DNA from: Gordionus sp. m RMFG-2023 | Lineage: Eukaryota > Nematomorpha > Gordioida > Chordodea > Parachordodidae | Assembly: GCF_954871325.1 (NCBI RefSeq) | Contig: NC_088779.1 | Span: 20,462,846 to 20,526,845 of the forward strand | Length of the DNA stretch: 64,000 nucleotides | Direction of reading: 5' to 3' | Shown here: piece after piece, positions 47,620 through 58,370 of the stretch | Layout of the letters: each line of letters opens with the position of its first letter | Numbering within the stretch: position 1 is the first letter of the stretch | Made by a program: the position numbers and the translations under genes | The notes under the pieces: generated by a model | Database searches by the model: none | What the model saw: only the letters and a program-made list of their open reading frames with translations | What the model was told of the DNA's origin: nothing

Positions 47620-49260
47620 TCTGAATTGAGATACAGGCTCTATGATATTATCCTTTAGCCAGACGTCTAACTCATAAGTCATTGCGTCAATCCTGGCATA
47701 TGGCACTCTCCTAGGAGGTAATGATTCTAAGCACAGCGTCATGCTTCAGGTAAATCTTCACTTACCTGATCATTTTGGGTTTGTTGAAGCGTGTTGACTC
47801 AAGGCCTTTTTTCATTGTCGAAATTACTTTCTCGAGATCATCGTCTACGTCACCAACAATGAATGTTTAGAATATATTATTGAAGGTATGGAGCCATACA
47901 CGTCCTAGCAGGGAGGGGGCACTTATCACTATCCACCACTATGGCCTCCAGATTAGTTTTCTCAAACTTCACGTTAACATTGGCTAAATCTATGATCTTG
48001 ATAACGCTGCCGTGTTACCCTGTTAGCCTCATATCAGTCTTGCGTGTCGTGGCTATACCTACAGCCTTAGCTGTGTGCCTCTGGTGTCGGTGTCCACTTG
48101 CATCACATGGGTATGTCGTTGATGCTCACCATAATGTACGCATTATATCTGATATCATTGACCCCCAGTTTGTTCACCGTCAGATTCTGAAGAGTACTCT
48201 TTTACGTCGGTATTTGTGATATCCTTATAATCGATTTCGTCGATGTTCATAGTATAGTTGGTGTTCCATTGAAAGCACAATCTTTGTAATAATAAGATCT
48301 GTTATTGGTATAGTTGTCATTGTAATGGATTGCTGTTTTGTGGGTTATATCTATGATGAGCGCTACGTGGTTAGTTGTTTGTATTGTCCTTTCTGTAGTA
48401 ATCATCCCCTTGATCATAACTTTAACTATGATCACGTTGTACCCGCGATTTTCGTATCGATCATCATGGCTATTGTTCAAACAGTTGCGGTTGTCATGAC
48501 GATTATCGTAGTGTTGATAGAAACGGGTGTCGCGACGAATATCGTAGCGTTCATCGAAACGATCGTCGCGGCAGCCAAAACGTTGTTCGTGGCGGTTGTC
48601 ATACATGAGCTCAGGTTGCTTGGTAAAAGCGTCATATTTAACAAGAGAATTATGATGTGCATTAGAGTCCTGTTTGGGTTTTGTGGTTTAGCTCAGTTCA
48701 TGTAATTGATCTTCTCTTGTATTCCAGATGATTCACCCAAATGTATGGCTTCTACTTTCACCTTGCCCTTGATATCATTTGGCTCCCTGATTTCTTTCAC
48801 AATACCTAGATTATATATGTTTTCTTTGGTCAAAGAGCTCCTAACCGCTTTTTTGAAATTGTAGCCACTCTGACCTTCTCAATGATGCGTTGAATGCCAC
48901 CAAATTTGATTCTTTAATGGGCCTCGCTATACGCGTAACCCATGCTGTAAACGTCTCCTCCTTGCCTTTAGTGACTGCAAAGAATACATAGAGGTAACAT
49001 TCTATGTCTTCGAAGGATGTTCAGGCATGAGTTTGCCAAGAAAAGCGATTGGGTCCTGTAGGTCGCCTCCGTACAGATTGCACCAATGTTGTTAAACATG
49101 TCAGATAAATTTCATAAAAAAAAGCGGCCTTTTCCCCAGAACTCTTGCTTGTATCAATGAAATTTTTCAATTTCCTTATGTAGTCATCGCTTCTAAATTT
49201 AGTAAAATCCAATTTGACAAATTTGGTCATGGAGGTGGTATAGAATTATTCGATGCATTC
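47620..49260 (-). pseudogene. Degraded Gypsy-type LTR retrotransposon relic (gag to start of RT)
   Basis: On the minus strand a gag-like stretch (about 49,020-49,230, DFTKFRSDDYIRKLKNFI) is followed by an R/D/N-rich region (48,390-48,610, repeated YDNRHD words), then a protease-like area and finally VPYARIDAMTYELDVWLKDN with IIEPV (about 47,640-47,720). The last block is the entry of Gypsy reverse transcriptases. No LTRs were recognised. It is broken many times and is a fossil; GC content is higher than in surrounding DNA. Not the same copy family as the element in SLC7 intron 3, as far as can be told. Confidence 0.65.
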
Positions 49261-49519
49261 ATAACATTGTTTGGCCTCAATGAAATATATATGAGAATAG
49301 ACTGGGATAATAATATGTTTTAATAGATCATTTTATTCAAATATAATAACAATTTCGAGCGTCACATTTTTTTCTCAATTTTCTTTGTACAATCCTTTAT
49401 GATATTTATTTAATGTTAATATAAAATCATGAAACTATCATTTTACAATGTTAATAATTTTAAATTAGTCGCTCGAAGGGTTACAGAGAAATTATTAATT
49501 TAATCTATATTATAAAATA

Positions 49520-49790
49520 AAAATAATAAAAAATCAGTCCGTAAAGTAACTAATTGGAATATTATTAAGATATAAAATCCTATATAATTTAATTTAAATA
49601 ATAAAATTTATGTACCATGTATATATTTTTTATGAGTTATACAAAATATTCATCAGAGATAAAAGGGCATATTGTTTGGCCCGTTAAAATGAATAGCTTT
49701 AAAAATAAGTTCGATGCTTAAAATTAAATTTATTTAATATAAAAAAAAATAGCATACTAAGTATTGTTATTTCGTATTCGTATAAACCGA
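49520..49790 (+). repeat. Isolated monomer related to the 52.9-54.0 kb tandem array
   Basis: CAAAATATTCATCAGAGATA followed by AAAAGGGCATATTGTTTGGC and AGCATACTAAGTA words match the array units at 52,900-53,980. It stands alone, separated from the array by Helitron relics, so the family predates or was split by those. Confidence 0.6.
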
Positions 49791-49929
49791 GATTAATGGG
49801 TTATAATCTCACGATACACTACATTAGTTAGTTCTTGTTTTATCATTGGTCATAATTTTTAGTTTATGAGGAGAATAAAACAGAGATATAGACAAATATA
49901 GCTATCCATGTAGAAAAACAATAAGGTAA

Positions 49930-50230
49930 ATAGATTCCAACTTTGTTCAACATTTGTCCCTGAGCTTTATTAATTGTCATGATAAAAGCAGGGCTCACGG
50001 GAATTTGCGACGCTTAAAAAAAATTATAAGCCAGAATAAGTTGGAATTAAGCATATTCTAGGAATGAAACTATAAAACTATCAGAAACAAATTCCTCCTC
50101 AATTATATTTGGTCCAAAGAGGTTAAGATCAGTTTAATTCCATCGCTCAAGCCAGAAGCAGAATTTAAATAACGCATTAAAATTATAGGTATCCCAACTT
50201 TGAGTGAAAGATTGTGGGGTGGTAACCCTG
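49930..50230 (-). pseudogene. Helitron helicase C-terminal relic
   Basis: The minus strand reads VGIPIILMRYLNSASGLSDG, then, after interruptions, SPAFIMTINKAQGQMLNKVG followed by IYLP. This is the conserved tail of Helitron helicases (INKAQGQTLxxVGIYLP). It has several stops. Together with 51,830-52,440 on the same strand it may be what is left of one element. Confidence 0.75.
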
Positions 50231-50499
50231 ATATATTTAAAGAGTTTAAAAATTTTAAATTATATCCCATTAGAATTGAATATTGAGTTGAATTTAGAAT
50301 AAAATGATTTAAAGAAAATATTTATGATTAAAATACATATAGATAATTTGTTTCAATATAATATGATTTACTTCAAATCTGCACACTATAATTAAAATTT
50401 CGTATGACCCGTTAGAATTGAATTTATTTGAATACTGTTAATTAAATGATTGAAGATATTTATATTTTTATTATTTTTTTTGAAATCGATAAAAATAAA

Positions 50500-50670
50500 T
50501 AAATACATAACGAAGACATGAAGCCACGAATGACGTAACGAGGACATCGAAAAATTTTAATATAGATAATTTGATGTCAAATATTTTATCATACTTGAAT
50601 TTATCCTATAATATATCAATACTAGATATATGAAATTGGAGACTTTTAGTAAAATATATTGAAATGAATT
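50500..50670 (+). repeat. Dispersed repeat with one minisatellite-like unit
   Basis: CACGAATGACGTAACGAGGA followed by CATCGAAAAATTTTAATATAG resembles the ends of the segments at 390-460 and 55,390-55,440. The following 100 bp are an inverted match of 18-150. The minisatellite is here reduced to about two degenerate units. Confidence 0.65.
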
Positions 50671-50674
50671 TGCA

Positions 50675-50840
50675 AATATAGCCGTAACTCAATTTCTAAT
50701 ATAAAAGGTAGATTAATAAGAATGAAATAAATAGTCAAGCTATGGTATATAATAAAATAATTTATAGCCGTAACTCAATTTCTAATATAAAAGGTAGATT
50801 AATAAGAATGAAATAAATAGTCAAGCTATTGTAAATAAAA
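50675..50840 (+). repeat. 86-bp tandem duplication
   Basis: A segment starting GCCGTAACTCAATTTCTAAT at 50,681 recurs at 50,767. About 75 bp of each copy are identical, to AATAGTCAAGCTAT. Recent duplication in repeat-rich DNA; no gene. Confidence 0.9.
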
Positions 50841-51289
50841 GGATATAGAAAATTCATTGATTATCAATGACTTGAAGGAAATATAGGTGGGCTGACTGTG
50901 GTAAAAATTTACATCATAGGTTAAAATTTAATACATGTTTATTACTTTATGTTAGCAAAATCAAAGGAGGGTAGATAAGTTATTTGCTTTAATTATAAAG
51001 TTAAAACATAATTTGTTTTAGAATTTGATATTTTTATTTTTCATTAAAGAAATAATTTTTGTTTTTAATTTGTTATAATGATAACAGATTCAATTCATAA
51101 GGTAGAAATAGAAAACCTAATATGGGATAATATATATCCACATATATATATATTAATTATATAATGACTTATATAGGTTTCGTCAAAATGAATTCCTTTA
51201 TACTTCCCTTATATTTGCTCCAATAATATTCGCCACTTTTTAGTAACTACATCTTTGCATTATAACTAATCTTAATAATATTTTATACA

Positions 51290-51800
51290 GATCCATTTTT
51301 TGTACTTTAAAATTACTAGTAGAAAGCCCGTTAAAAATGAGGGGAATCAGATTTTTATTCATTTTTTTACGGTAGATGTCATGCCAGATCCAAGCTCACA
51401 ATATTAGGAAGCATATAATTATTAAAAAGTTTATCCAGCCTAGCTCAACCCTTAATAATTTGTTAAAGATATTTCCATGTCAGGTGCAAGCTAATATAAA
51501 TTTTGAGGTTCCAAGCCCAATCGTATCCAATATAATTTTGAAAATTTTTTCCCACCTCGGAGATAGTTAAATTTTTAATTGATTTAACATCATATGAAGA
51601 GGAATTATCTGATTTACCAATTAGTTTAAGATGTAAAAAAAAACATGTGAATTCCGTATTAAGGGAAACTGGGAAGGCCTGGGCAAACCACTTATTAGAG
51701 AATCATGACAAATAAAATAAAAATAACCGACTCTTATAGTTTTTGGTAATATGATCAATTATAATTATATATAAAAATAAATTGTTGTTTATTACATAGG
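51290..51800 (+). repeat. Dispersed repeat, copy 3 of the family at 890-1,270 and 3,740-4,240
   Basis: Matches 890-1,270 directly and 3,740-4,240 inverted, with landmarks CACAATATTAGGAAGCATA and GAAAATTTTTTCCCACCT. The short frame here is repeat-derived and is not called as a gene. Confidence 0.75.
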
Positions 51801-51829
51801 GTTATTGTAGCTTTTCGGATTAATTTAAT

Positions 51830-52440
51830 GTTAAAGGCCACGACAGAAATACTGCATATTTTTCCATTAATAAAGTTGATGAAATTGGCCGTACTGTACA
51901 TTCAAGTTTGAACATTCCTCTAAATATTCATGAAAGTTTCTCAGAGAATCAGATAAAGTAATATTTATTTTAACTCCTAGTGAAGTGAATGATAGAACGG
52001 AATTAAATGCTTATATTTGTTAAAAAAAATAGGCAGAGGTGGCATAGGGATTGTGATAGTGGTGAAAGAAATATCATTTGGAGAACTGGGTGAAAATAAA
52101 ATAAACATAGATATTAAACATAAGATAAAAAAAACAAAATAAACCTCCAGAGGAGTTCATTTCAAGCGTGGTTCTTTATTATTTTGGCTACCAGTAACTC
52201 TAGAACGGGTAAGGCGTTTGTTTAATCGTCATTATTTTATTTGCTTATCTTTAATAATAGATTCATCATGTTTTGTGCAATGTGTGGGATTAAGGTTGGA
52301 ATAGCCTAGACAAATAAAGAAATCAGGCAATAATATAAATAAACTATTGTTGAAATTAAACAAACATTAAAATAATGTAAACCAGTAGATGTGTCAATAT
52401 TAAATGCATATTTTTAGTAGTTGAAGGGCTATCATAAAAA
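51830..52440 (-). mobile_element. Helitron-like relic, inverted copy of 1,640-2,370
   Basis: The minus strand matches 1,640-2,370, including GCAGTATTTCTGTCGTGGCC-type and CTATGCCACCTCTGCC blocks and CGTTCTAGAGTTACTGGTAG. It lies upstream, on the same strand, of the helicase relic at 49,930-50,230. Only short broken peptides remain. Confidence 0.65.
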
Positions 52441-52559
52441 AAAATTTTGGGGGACTTATCAAGCCTATTATGATATTCTAAAGGTTTATTTTGCATTTGC
52501 TCATTATTAATGGCTGATATATCAATATTTGAACAATTATAAAGAGGAAATAAAATGGG

Positions 52560-53980
52560 GATAGTTTTCTAAAGTAAAAAAAAAATTCTCAAGTTAATTT
52601 TATAAGGTAGGATTAAAATAAAATACCAGTTGGCAAAATTAAAAAAAAATAGGATCTTTGAGAATAGGTATAGAATAATTTAAATAATATATTAATACCG
52701 TAATATGTATTTTTTTTGGAATAAATATAAAATCCTAAAAATAGAAAACTCCGTGTAGTATTTTTTATTGAAGGAATAAAAAGGAGTATTGTTTAAAAAG
52801 GTAGGATCCCTAAGAATAAATATATAATTTAATTGAATAAAAATAAATATTGTAATATATATTGATTTTTTGGAATAGATATAAAATTATTATATAAAAT
52901 TATTTATAAAAAAAATAAAAATAATGTACTATGTTTATTTTTTTTAGCATTTTACAAAATATTCATCAGTGATAATAGAGCAATGGTGGATCCGATAAAA
53001 TGGTAAGCTTTTAAAAAAGTAGGATCCTTAAAAATATTTATATTAATATAGTTAAATATTAAAAATGTACTTTGTATATTTTTCAGTTAGTTAGACAAAA
53101 TATTCATCAGAGATAAAAGGGCATATTGTGCATCCCGACAAACTGGATAGCCTTAAAAATACGTAGGATGCTTAAAATAATATAAATTTATTTAAATTAT
53201 AAAAAAATAATCGATTTTTTGGAATAGATATAAAATCATATATAAAATTATTTATAATAAAAATAATGTACTACTATGTATATTTTTTTGTGCGTTATGC
53301 AAAATAATCAGCAGGAGCAATGGTGGATCCGACAAAATGGTAAGCTTTTAAAAAAGTAGGATCCTTAAAAATTGTTATATTAATTTAGTTAAATATTAAA
53401 AATGTACTTTGTATATTTTTCTGTTAGTTAGACAAAATATTCATCAGAGATAACAGGTCATATTGTGCGGCCCAAAAAAATTGATAGCCTTAAAAATACG
53501 CAAAATATTCATCTGAGATAACAGGTCATATTGTGCGGCCCAAAAAAATTGATAGCCTTAAAAATACGTAGGATGCTTAAAATAATATAAATTTAATTAA
53601 ATTATAAAAAAGTAATCGATTTTTTGGAATAGATATAAAATCATATATATAATTATTTATAATAAAAATAATGTACTATGTATATTTTTTGTGCTTTATA
53701 CAAAATAATCAGCAGCGATAATAGAGCAATGGTGGATCCGACAAAATGGTAAGCTTTTAAAAAAGTAGGATCCTTAAAAATTGTTATATTAATTTAGTTA
53801 ATTATTAAAATTAATATACTTTGTATATTTTTCAGTTAGTTAGACAAAATATTCATCAGAGATAAAAGGGAATATTGTGCGGCCCCACAAAATGGATAGC
53901 TTTAAAAATACATAGGATGCTTAAATAATATAAATTTGTTTAAATTATAAAATAATGTCATACTAAGTAAATTCTAACAA
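52560..53980 (+). repeat. Tandem array with a 337-bp higher-order unit
   Basis: GCAATGGTGGATCCGAYAAA recurs at 52,980, 53,317 and 53,726: spacings are 337 and 409 bp. The excess of 72 bp in the second interval is a local duplication of a segment with CATATTGTGCGGCCC at about 53,433-53,575. Within each unit two related halves alternate, one with AAAGTAGGATCCTTAAAAAT, the other with TACGTAGGATGCTTAAAAT. More diverged monomers extend left to about 52,560. Non-coding. Confidence 0.85.
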
Positions 53981-54339
53981 TTTATTTTTTATAATGCTTA
54001 ATGATTTTTATACTTTTTTTGTACTATGATCAAGGTTATAATTGTATTTTGATTTTATAAATTTACAAAATGCTTTTATAAATATATATTATTTAAAAAT
54101 AAATTATGACTGTTGGTATTTTATTGAGTAAATGTATAAAATATTAATGATGATATGAATAATTTGTAATATTTTGTAAAAAAGATATATTTAATGTATT
54201 ACTTTGACATCTAATACTCATGAATATTGTAGTAATATAATGATATAATGAAAATATTATATGCATTTATAACTATTTTCACTAATGGCAGCTTCTCGAG
54301 TAATAATGCTTAATGATTTTTATACATTTTTTGTACTAT

Positions 54340-54690
54340 TGAGAAAAATTTCCAAGCATCCATGATCTTAATAATTTTAAAAAATTTACTCAAGCCCACC
54401 TCAATCCCTAATAATTTTGAAAACCAAGCCAATATTAATTTTGAGAAATAATTTTTAAGCCTAGTCCAACCCAAAAATAATTTTGAAAAAATTTTCCCAA
54501 GCCTGGAGATATTAAATTTATAATTAAGTCCAGTCCAACTCTTAATAATTTTGAAAAAATTTTCCCAAGCCTGGAGATATTAAATTTATAATTAATGAAT
54601 GAGAAATCTCTGATTTACCAATTAATCTATGAGTTATTACTGTTCTGGGACAATATTACAAACATACATGAAAATATAATATTATAAAAA
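54340..54690 (-). repeat. Dispersed repeat with 78-bp tandem duplication, inverted copy of 1,430-1,720
   Basis: TAATAATTTTGAAAAAATTT with TCCCAAGCCTGGAGATATTA occurs twice about 78 bp apart (near 54,470 and 54,545). The right part, GAGAAATCTCTGATTTACCA, matches the region near 1,670-1,720 inverted. No gene. Confidence 0.65.
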
Positions 54691-54959
54691 AAGACTGTTA
54701 AAATATAAAATGGAAAATACACAAAGAATCATGAGAAAATCAGGTCTGCTCTAATATTATTATAAGAAATAACAAATATTACCTCGTATTATTGGAGATA
54801 ATTCCAAAAATTAAGTTATGGGAAAAAAATCTCTGATGTACAAGTTAAATTGAATTTCTATATAAAATATTAATAATTTGTAATATTTTGAAATAGATAT
54901 TTATTTAATGAATTACTTTGACATCCAATGTAAAATTTTGTAATGATAAATTATAAGAA

Positions 54960-55440
54960 TATTTATGGTTTAAATATGGATCTTACAGTTGCATAGAAAA
55001 CTTAAGTTATAGGATCATCTGTTTGTTTAGAAAATATATAATAAGTTGTAATATTTTGTAATATTTTGTAAATAGATATATTTAATGTAATATTTTGATA
55101 TCCAATACTTGCATAGGTTGAAAAATTTGGTGATGATAAATTATAAGAATATTTAAGGTTTTAATATGACATCCTACAGTTGCATAGAAAACTTAAGTTA
55201 TAGGATCATCTGTTTGTATAGAAAAAATAAAATCAACAAATAAAAAAAAATAAATTAATATGTACCGATGACATGACGTAGCGATGACATAGCGTAGCGA
55301 TGACATGACGTAGCGATGACATGACGTAGCGATGACATGACGTAGCAATGACATGACGTAGCGATGACATGACGTAGCGATGACATGACGTCACGATGAC
55401 GTAGTGAGGACATTGGAAAATTATAATATAGATTAATAAT
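54960..55440 (+). repeat. Dispersed repeat ending in the 16-bp minisatellite
   Basis: Two related copies of a TTGCATAGAAAACTTAAGTT-containing segment (about 54,960-55,030 and 55,140-55,220) lead into the minisatellite. The second copy is the inverted partner of 460-600. Confidence 0.7.
55266..55420 (+). repeat. 16-bp minisatellite CGATGACATGACGTAG, about nine copies
   Basis: Eight consecutive 16-bp units with only a few substitutions start at 55,266, followed by a partial unit ending GTAGTGAGGACATTGG. The last full unit contains TGACGTCA, the palindromic CREB/ATF site; the others contain TGACGTAG half-site-like words. The minus-strand frame across it is a product of the repeat and is not a gene. 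Confidence 0.95.
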
Positions 55441-55928
55441 AGTATATCTTTTAGACTTACAAAGAATCAAGATTTTCATTTTAAAAGAAATTAGTAGAAG
55501 GAAAAATGTATTATACATATTTACTATTAACATTTTAAGAATTTTCTTTAAGATATTTATGCCGTTTGGGCATGGTCTAGAGACTCCTTAAGCCAATGAG
55601 GAGGAGTCCTCTTTAGGTAGACCAGTATTTTAAAAATTTTAATGTCTTCATTTTTGCTTATAAAAAATTAACTATTATGATTTTCTAAAATTTTTAAATA
55701 ATTTAGATTGACTTATTTGAATCATGTAATTTAACATACGTTTTTTAAATTTTCTATAACAATTTTTTAAATTAAATACTATTGATCCTAAAGAGCAGCT
55801 AAAACTTGAGTGCATAGATATTCTAGATATATCAATTTATTCATTTAAATTTCGTAATTTTTTACAAAAAAAAATTTAGAATTTACTAATTTATTCTCCT
55901 AGTTGATATATTTAATATCATCCGTTTA

Positions 55929-56873
55929 ATGGAAGTCGAGTAATTGATTATATTAATAATGTGTTATTTATAATAATATTAGCCAAGTTAAAATTCCCAC
56001 CGTCCCTGAGACTTTATTAAAGAAACGAAAGAGATATGATGAACAAAAAGCGAAGAGAATAAAGTCTTTACTATTGGAAAAGAATGTATACTTGATTTCT
56101 TATTTAAAATTCATTTATATTTAAGAAAGCAAAAAGTCTGAAATTAAGTGCATTCAAAAGGGCAGAAAAATATACTAAAGAATATAGGATCCAGAAAAAG
56201 CAATTGCATGCATTAAAGAAGACTGCCAAAGCTGGGAAAAATTTTTATGTTCCAGATGAACCTAAAGTTGCTATTGTAATAAGAATTAGAGGGTAAATTA
56301 TATATTGAATCTTATATATATCTTTTACTTATATTTTAGTATTAACAAAGTCAATCCAAAAGTTAAAAAAATATTGCAACTTTTACGTCTAAGGCAAATT
56401 AATAATGCAGTTTTTATTAAAATAAACAAAGCCACCTTAAATATGCTGAAAATAGCAGAGCCAATGATAACCTGGGGGTATTTAAAAATTAGAAAATTTA
56501 AATAACCATTTCTAGCTATCCAAATTTAAAGACCATTAGAAGCCTTATATATAAAAGAGGTTTTGCAAAGATCAATAAACAAAGATATCCTCTAACAAAT
56601 AATGCAATGATTGAGAAGCAACTTGGTTTATAATATTAAAATAATATTTTTAAATGTTTTATAGGTAGAAAAGATATTATATGTATGGAAGATCTTGTCC
56701 ATCAAATATTTAAAGTTGGAGAAAATTTTAAATTAGTATCAAACTTTCTGTGGGTCTTTAAGCTAAAGAATCCTAAAGGTGGGTGGAGAAGAAAAAATAA
56801 TCACTATGTTGAAGGTGGTGATTTTGGAAATAGGGAAGATTTGATAAATAATCTTTTAATGAAAATGATATGA
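55929..56873 (+). CDS. RPL7: Cytosolic 60S ribosomal protein uL30 (RPL7), complete in 6 exons
   Basis: Structural protein of the cytosolic large ribosomal subunit. Coding exons 55929-55939, 55983-56085, 56126-56292, 56340-56477, 56516-56625 and 56665-56873, all GT-AG with introns of only 38-47 nt, give 245 aa (human RPL7 is 248). Seen: an N-terminal [19 protein letters not shown], a basic helix, then [18 protein letters not shown] (77-94) opening the L30 fold, [33 protein letters not shown] and [14 protein letters not shown], and [10 protein letters not shown] (226-235) near the C-terminus. The start is supported by M-E-V as in the family. The 11-nt first coding exon is unusual but phase-consistent. 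Rather divergent from human, in line with a fast-evolving host. No break. Confidence 0.95.
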
Positions 56874-58370
56874 ATATATTTTATGTCAATTATATTGGGA
56901 AAAATGAATTAAAGTATGTAGCAAAGTCTTTTTAATATTTGGCCGTTATATTTGATTTAAAACATGTCATAATTTAAAAAATATAGATTTAAATCAAATT
57001 TTTTGAATTATATTATGTATACCTTTTGAATATTTTTTAATAGTTCCATAAGGTTTGATAAAATATTATTTATTGATTTTTTTCCAAATTTACCTATCCT
57101 TTTTATTTTTACATCACATTTTCCAAAGATGACCCAAATCTATTTGACTACTTGTTATGCTGGTTTTACTAAATTATAAAAGTATCAAAGCCACATCGAT
57201 TATCATATTTAAAAATAATATTAAAAAATTGGAATTACATTCTGCCAATATTGTGTTTTGTTTAAATCTATATTAAAAATTAGGGCTGATATTTAATATC
57301 AGATTGGATTGGCACCAATATTTAGCATTTTCATAAAAAAACTGATATGATCTTTTTACTTTTATTATTCAAAAGATTTTTTATAAAAATGAAGATTTTA
57401 GATCTTTTTTAAAAAATTCTAAATTTATTTTATTTTAAAACAATGGAAATGCACAATAATCCCTAAATTTTATTTATTTAAATTGAAAATCAAAGAGAAA
57501 CTTGTAACAAAAAAACAATTGAAATTGATAGTAATGTAGATGAACTGCCATACTTATTAGAAATCAAGGAATATTTAAAAGAATCCTTATATCTACATGG
57601 TATAATAACATATTTTTCATTTTATCTAGTGTGCTTGGTTGGGTTATCAAATCTAACAAAAGGTTGGTATTATATGGAATCCACTATTTTTAAAATGCAA
57701 ATTTTATGTCTGTTTATTTAGATAACTAATAACATTGTATATCCCTCGGATCCATTTAAGAATTAGTCCTGAGAAATATCCAACTTTGTCAACACTTGCA
57801 TTTAAATCCCCCCCCCCCCTGCAACAAGTATGGGAGGGGATATAGATATATAGTCCACATTGCAAAAGCTTATTGCCAGAAAAATAAATAAGAGGTTTTC
57901 ATATTTATTTTAAAAAATCTAATATTGTAATTTTTTATATAAAATATTACAATTTTATAATCCTTACCAATATATATATGTGCCATTCAATGTGAAAACG
58001 ATCAAAAAAGACACATTTTCGGCCGACCCCTTTTAAAATTGTTAAAAATTTCTGGAATTATTTAGATAGGTAAATAAATGAGAAAGCCTTTTACTTTTAT
58101 TTTAGCTCGCGAACACACCTGGTTCCCGAGATATAGGGGCTCAAAAGAGCCACTTTTGAATCTGTAAAATTTTTAAAATGCTTATAACTCAAAAACTATA
58201 TATAGTAAAAAAAAAATATCAAATTGTAGGAAAAATCTCTAAAGGGCTATCAAAAAATATCCAAAATTGGCGCCGATTTGAGCCTTTAAATTCCGGTTTA
58301 CCCATATAGGAGTTTTCAAGAGAATTTGCCATAAAGCTTGAGGCAGAGGAAAAAGTGTTTTTGGTATAAC
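56874..58370. other. Intergenic region, nothing recognised
   Basis: AT-rich DNA with one poly-C tract near 57,811-57,820. A short peptide-like stretch around 57,480-57,600 (EIKEYLKESLYLHG) is open but has no recognised family and was not called. The RPL7 3' untranslated region must lie at the left end. Confidence 0.45.

Noticed and set aside
48325-48705. 126-codon plus-strand frame rich in V, I and T
   Set aside because: Antisense of the R/D/N-rich region of the Gypsy relic.
55255-55533. Minus-strand frame repeating SSLRHVIATSCHRY
   Set aside because: Translation of the 16-bp minisatellite; not a gene.
55905-55929. Possible trans-splice acceptors just upstream of start codons (RPL7, XPD, MRPL43, SLC7)
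   Set aside because: AG dinucleotides within 20-30 nt of each ATG are too common here to support spliced-leader addition without transcript data.
57480-57610. Possible exon (EIKEYLKESLYLHG)
   Set aside because: No recognised family, no convincing splice sites and no neighbouring exon.
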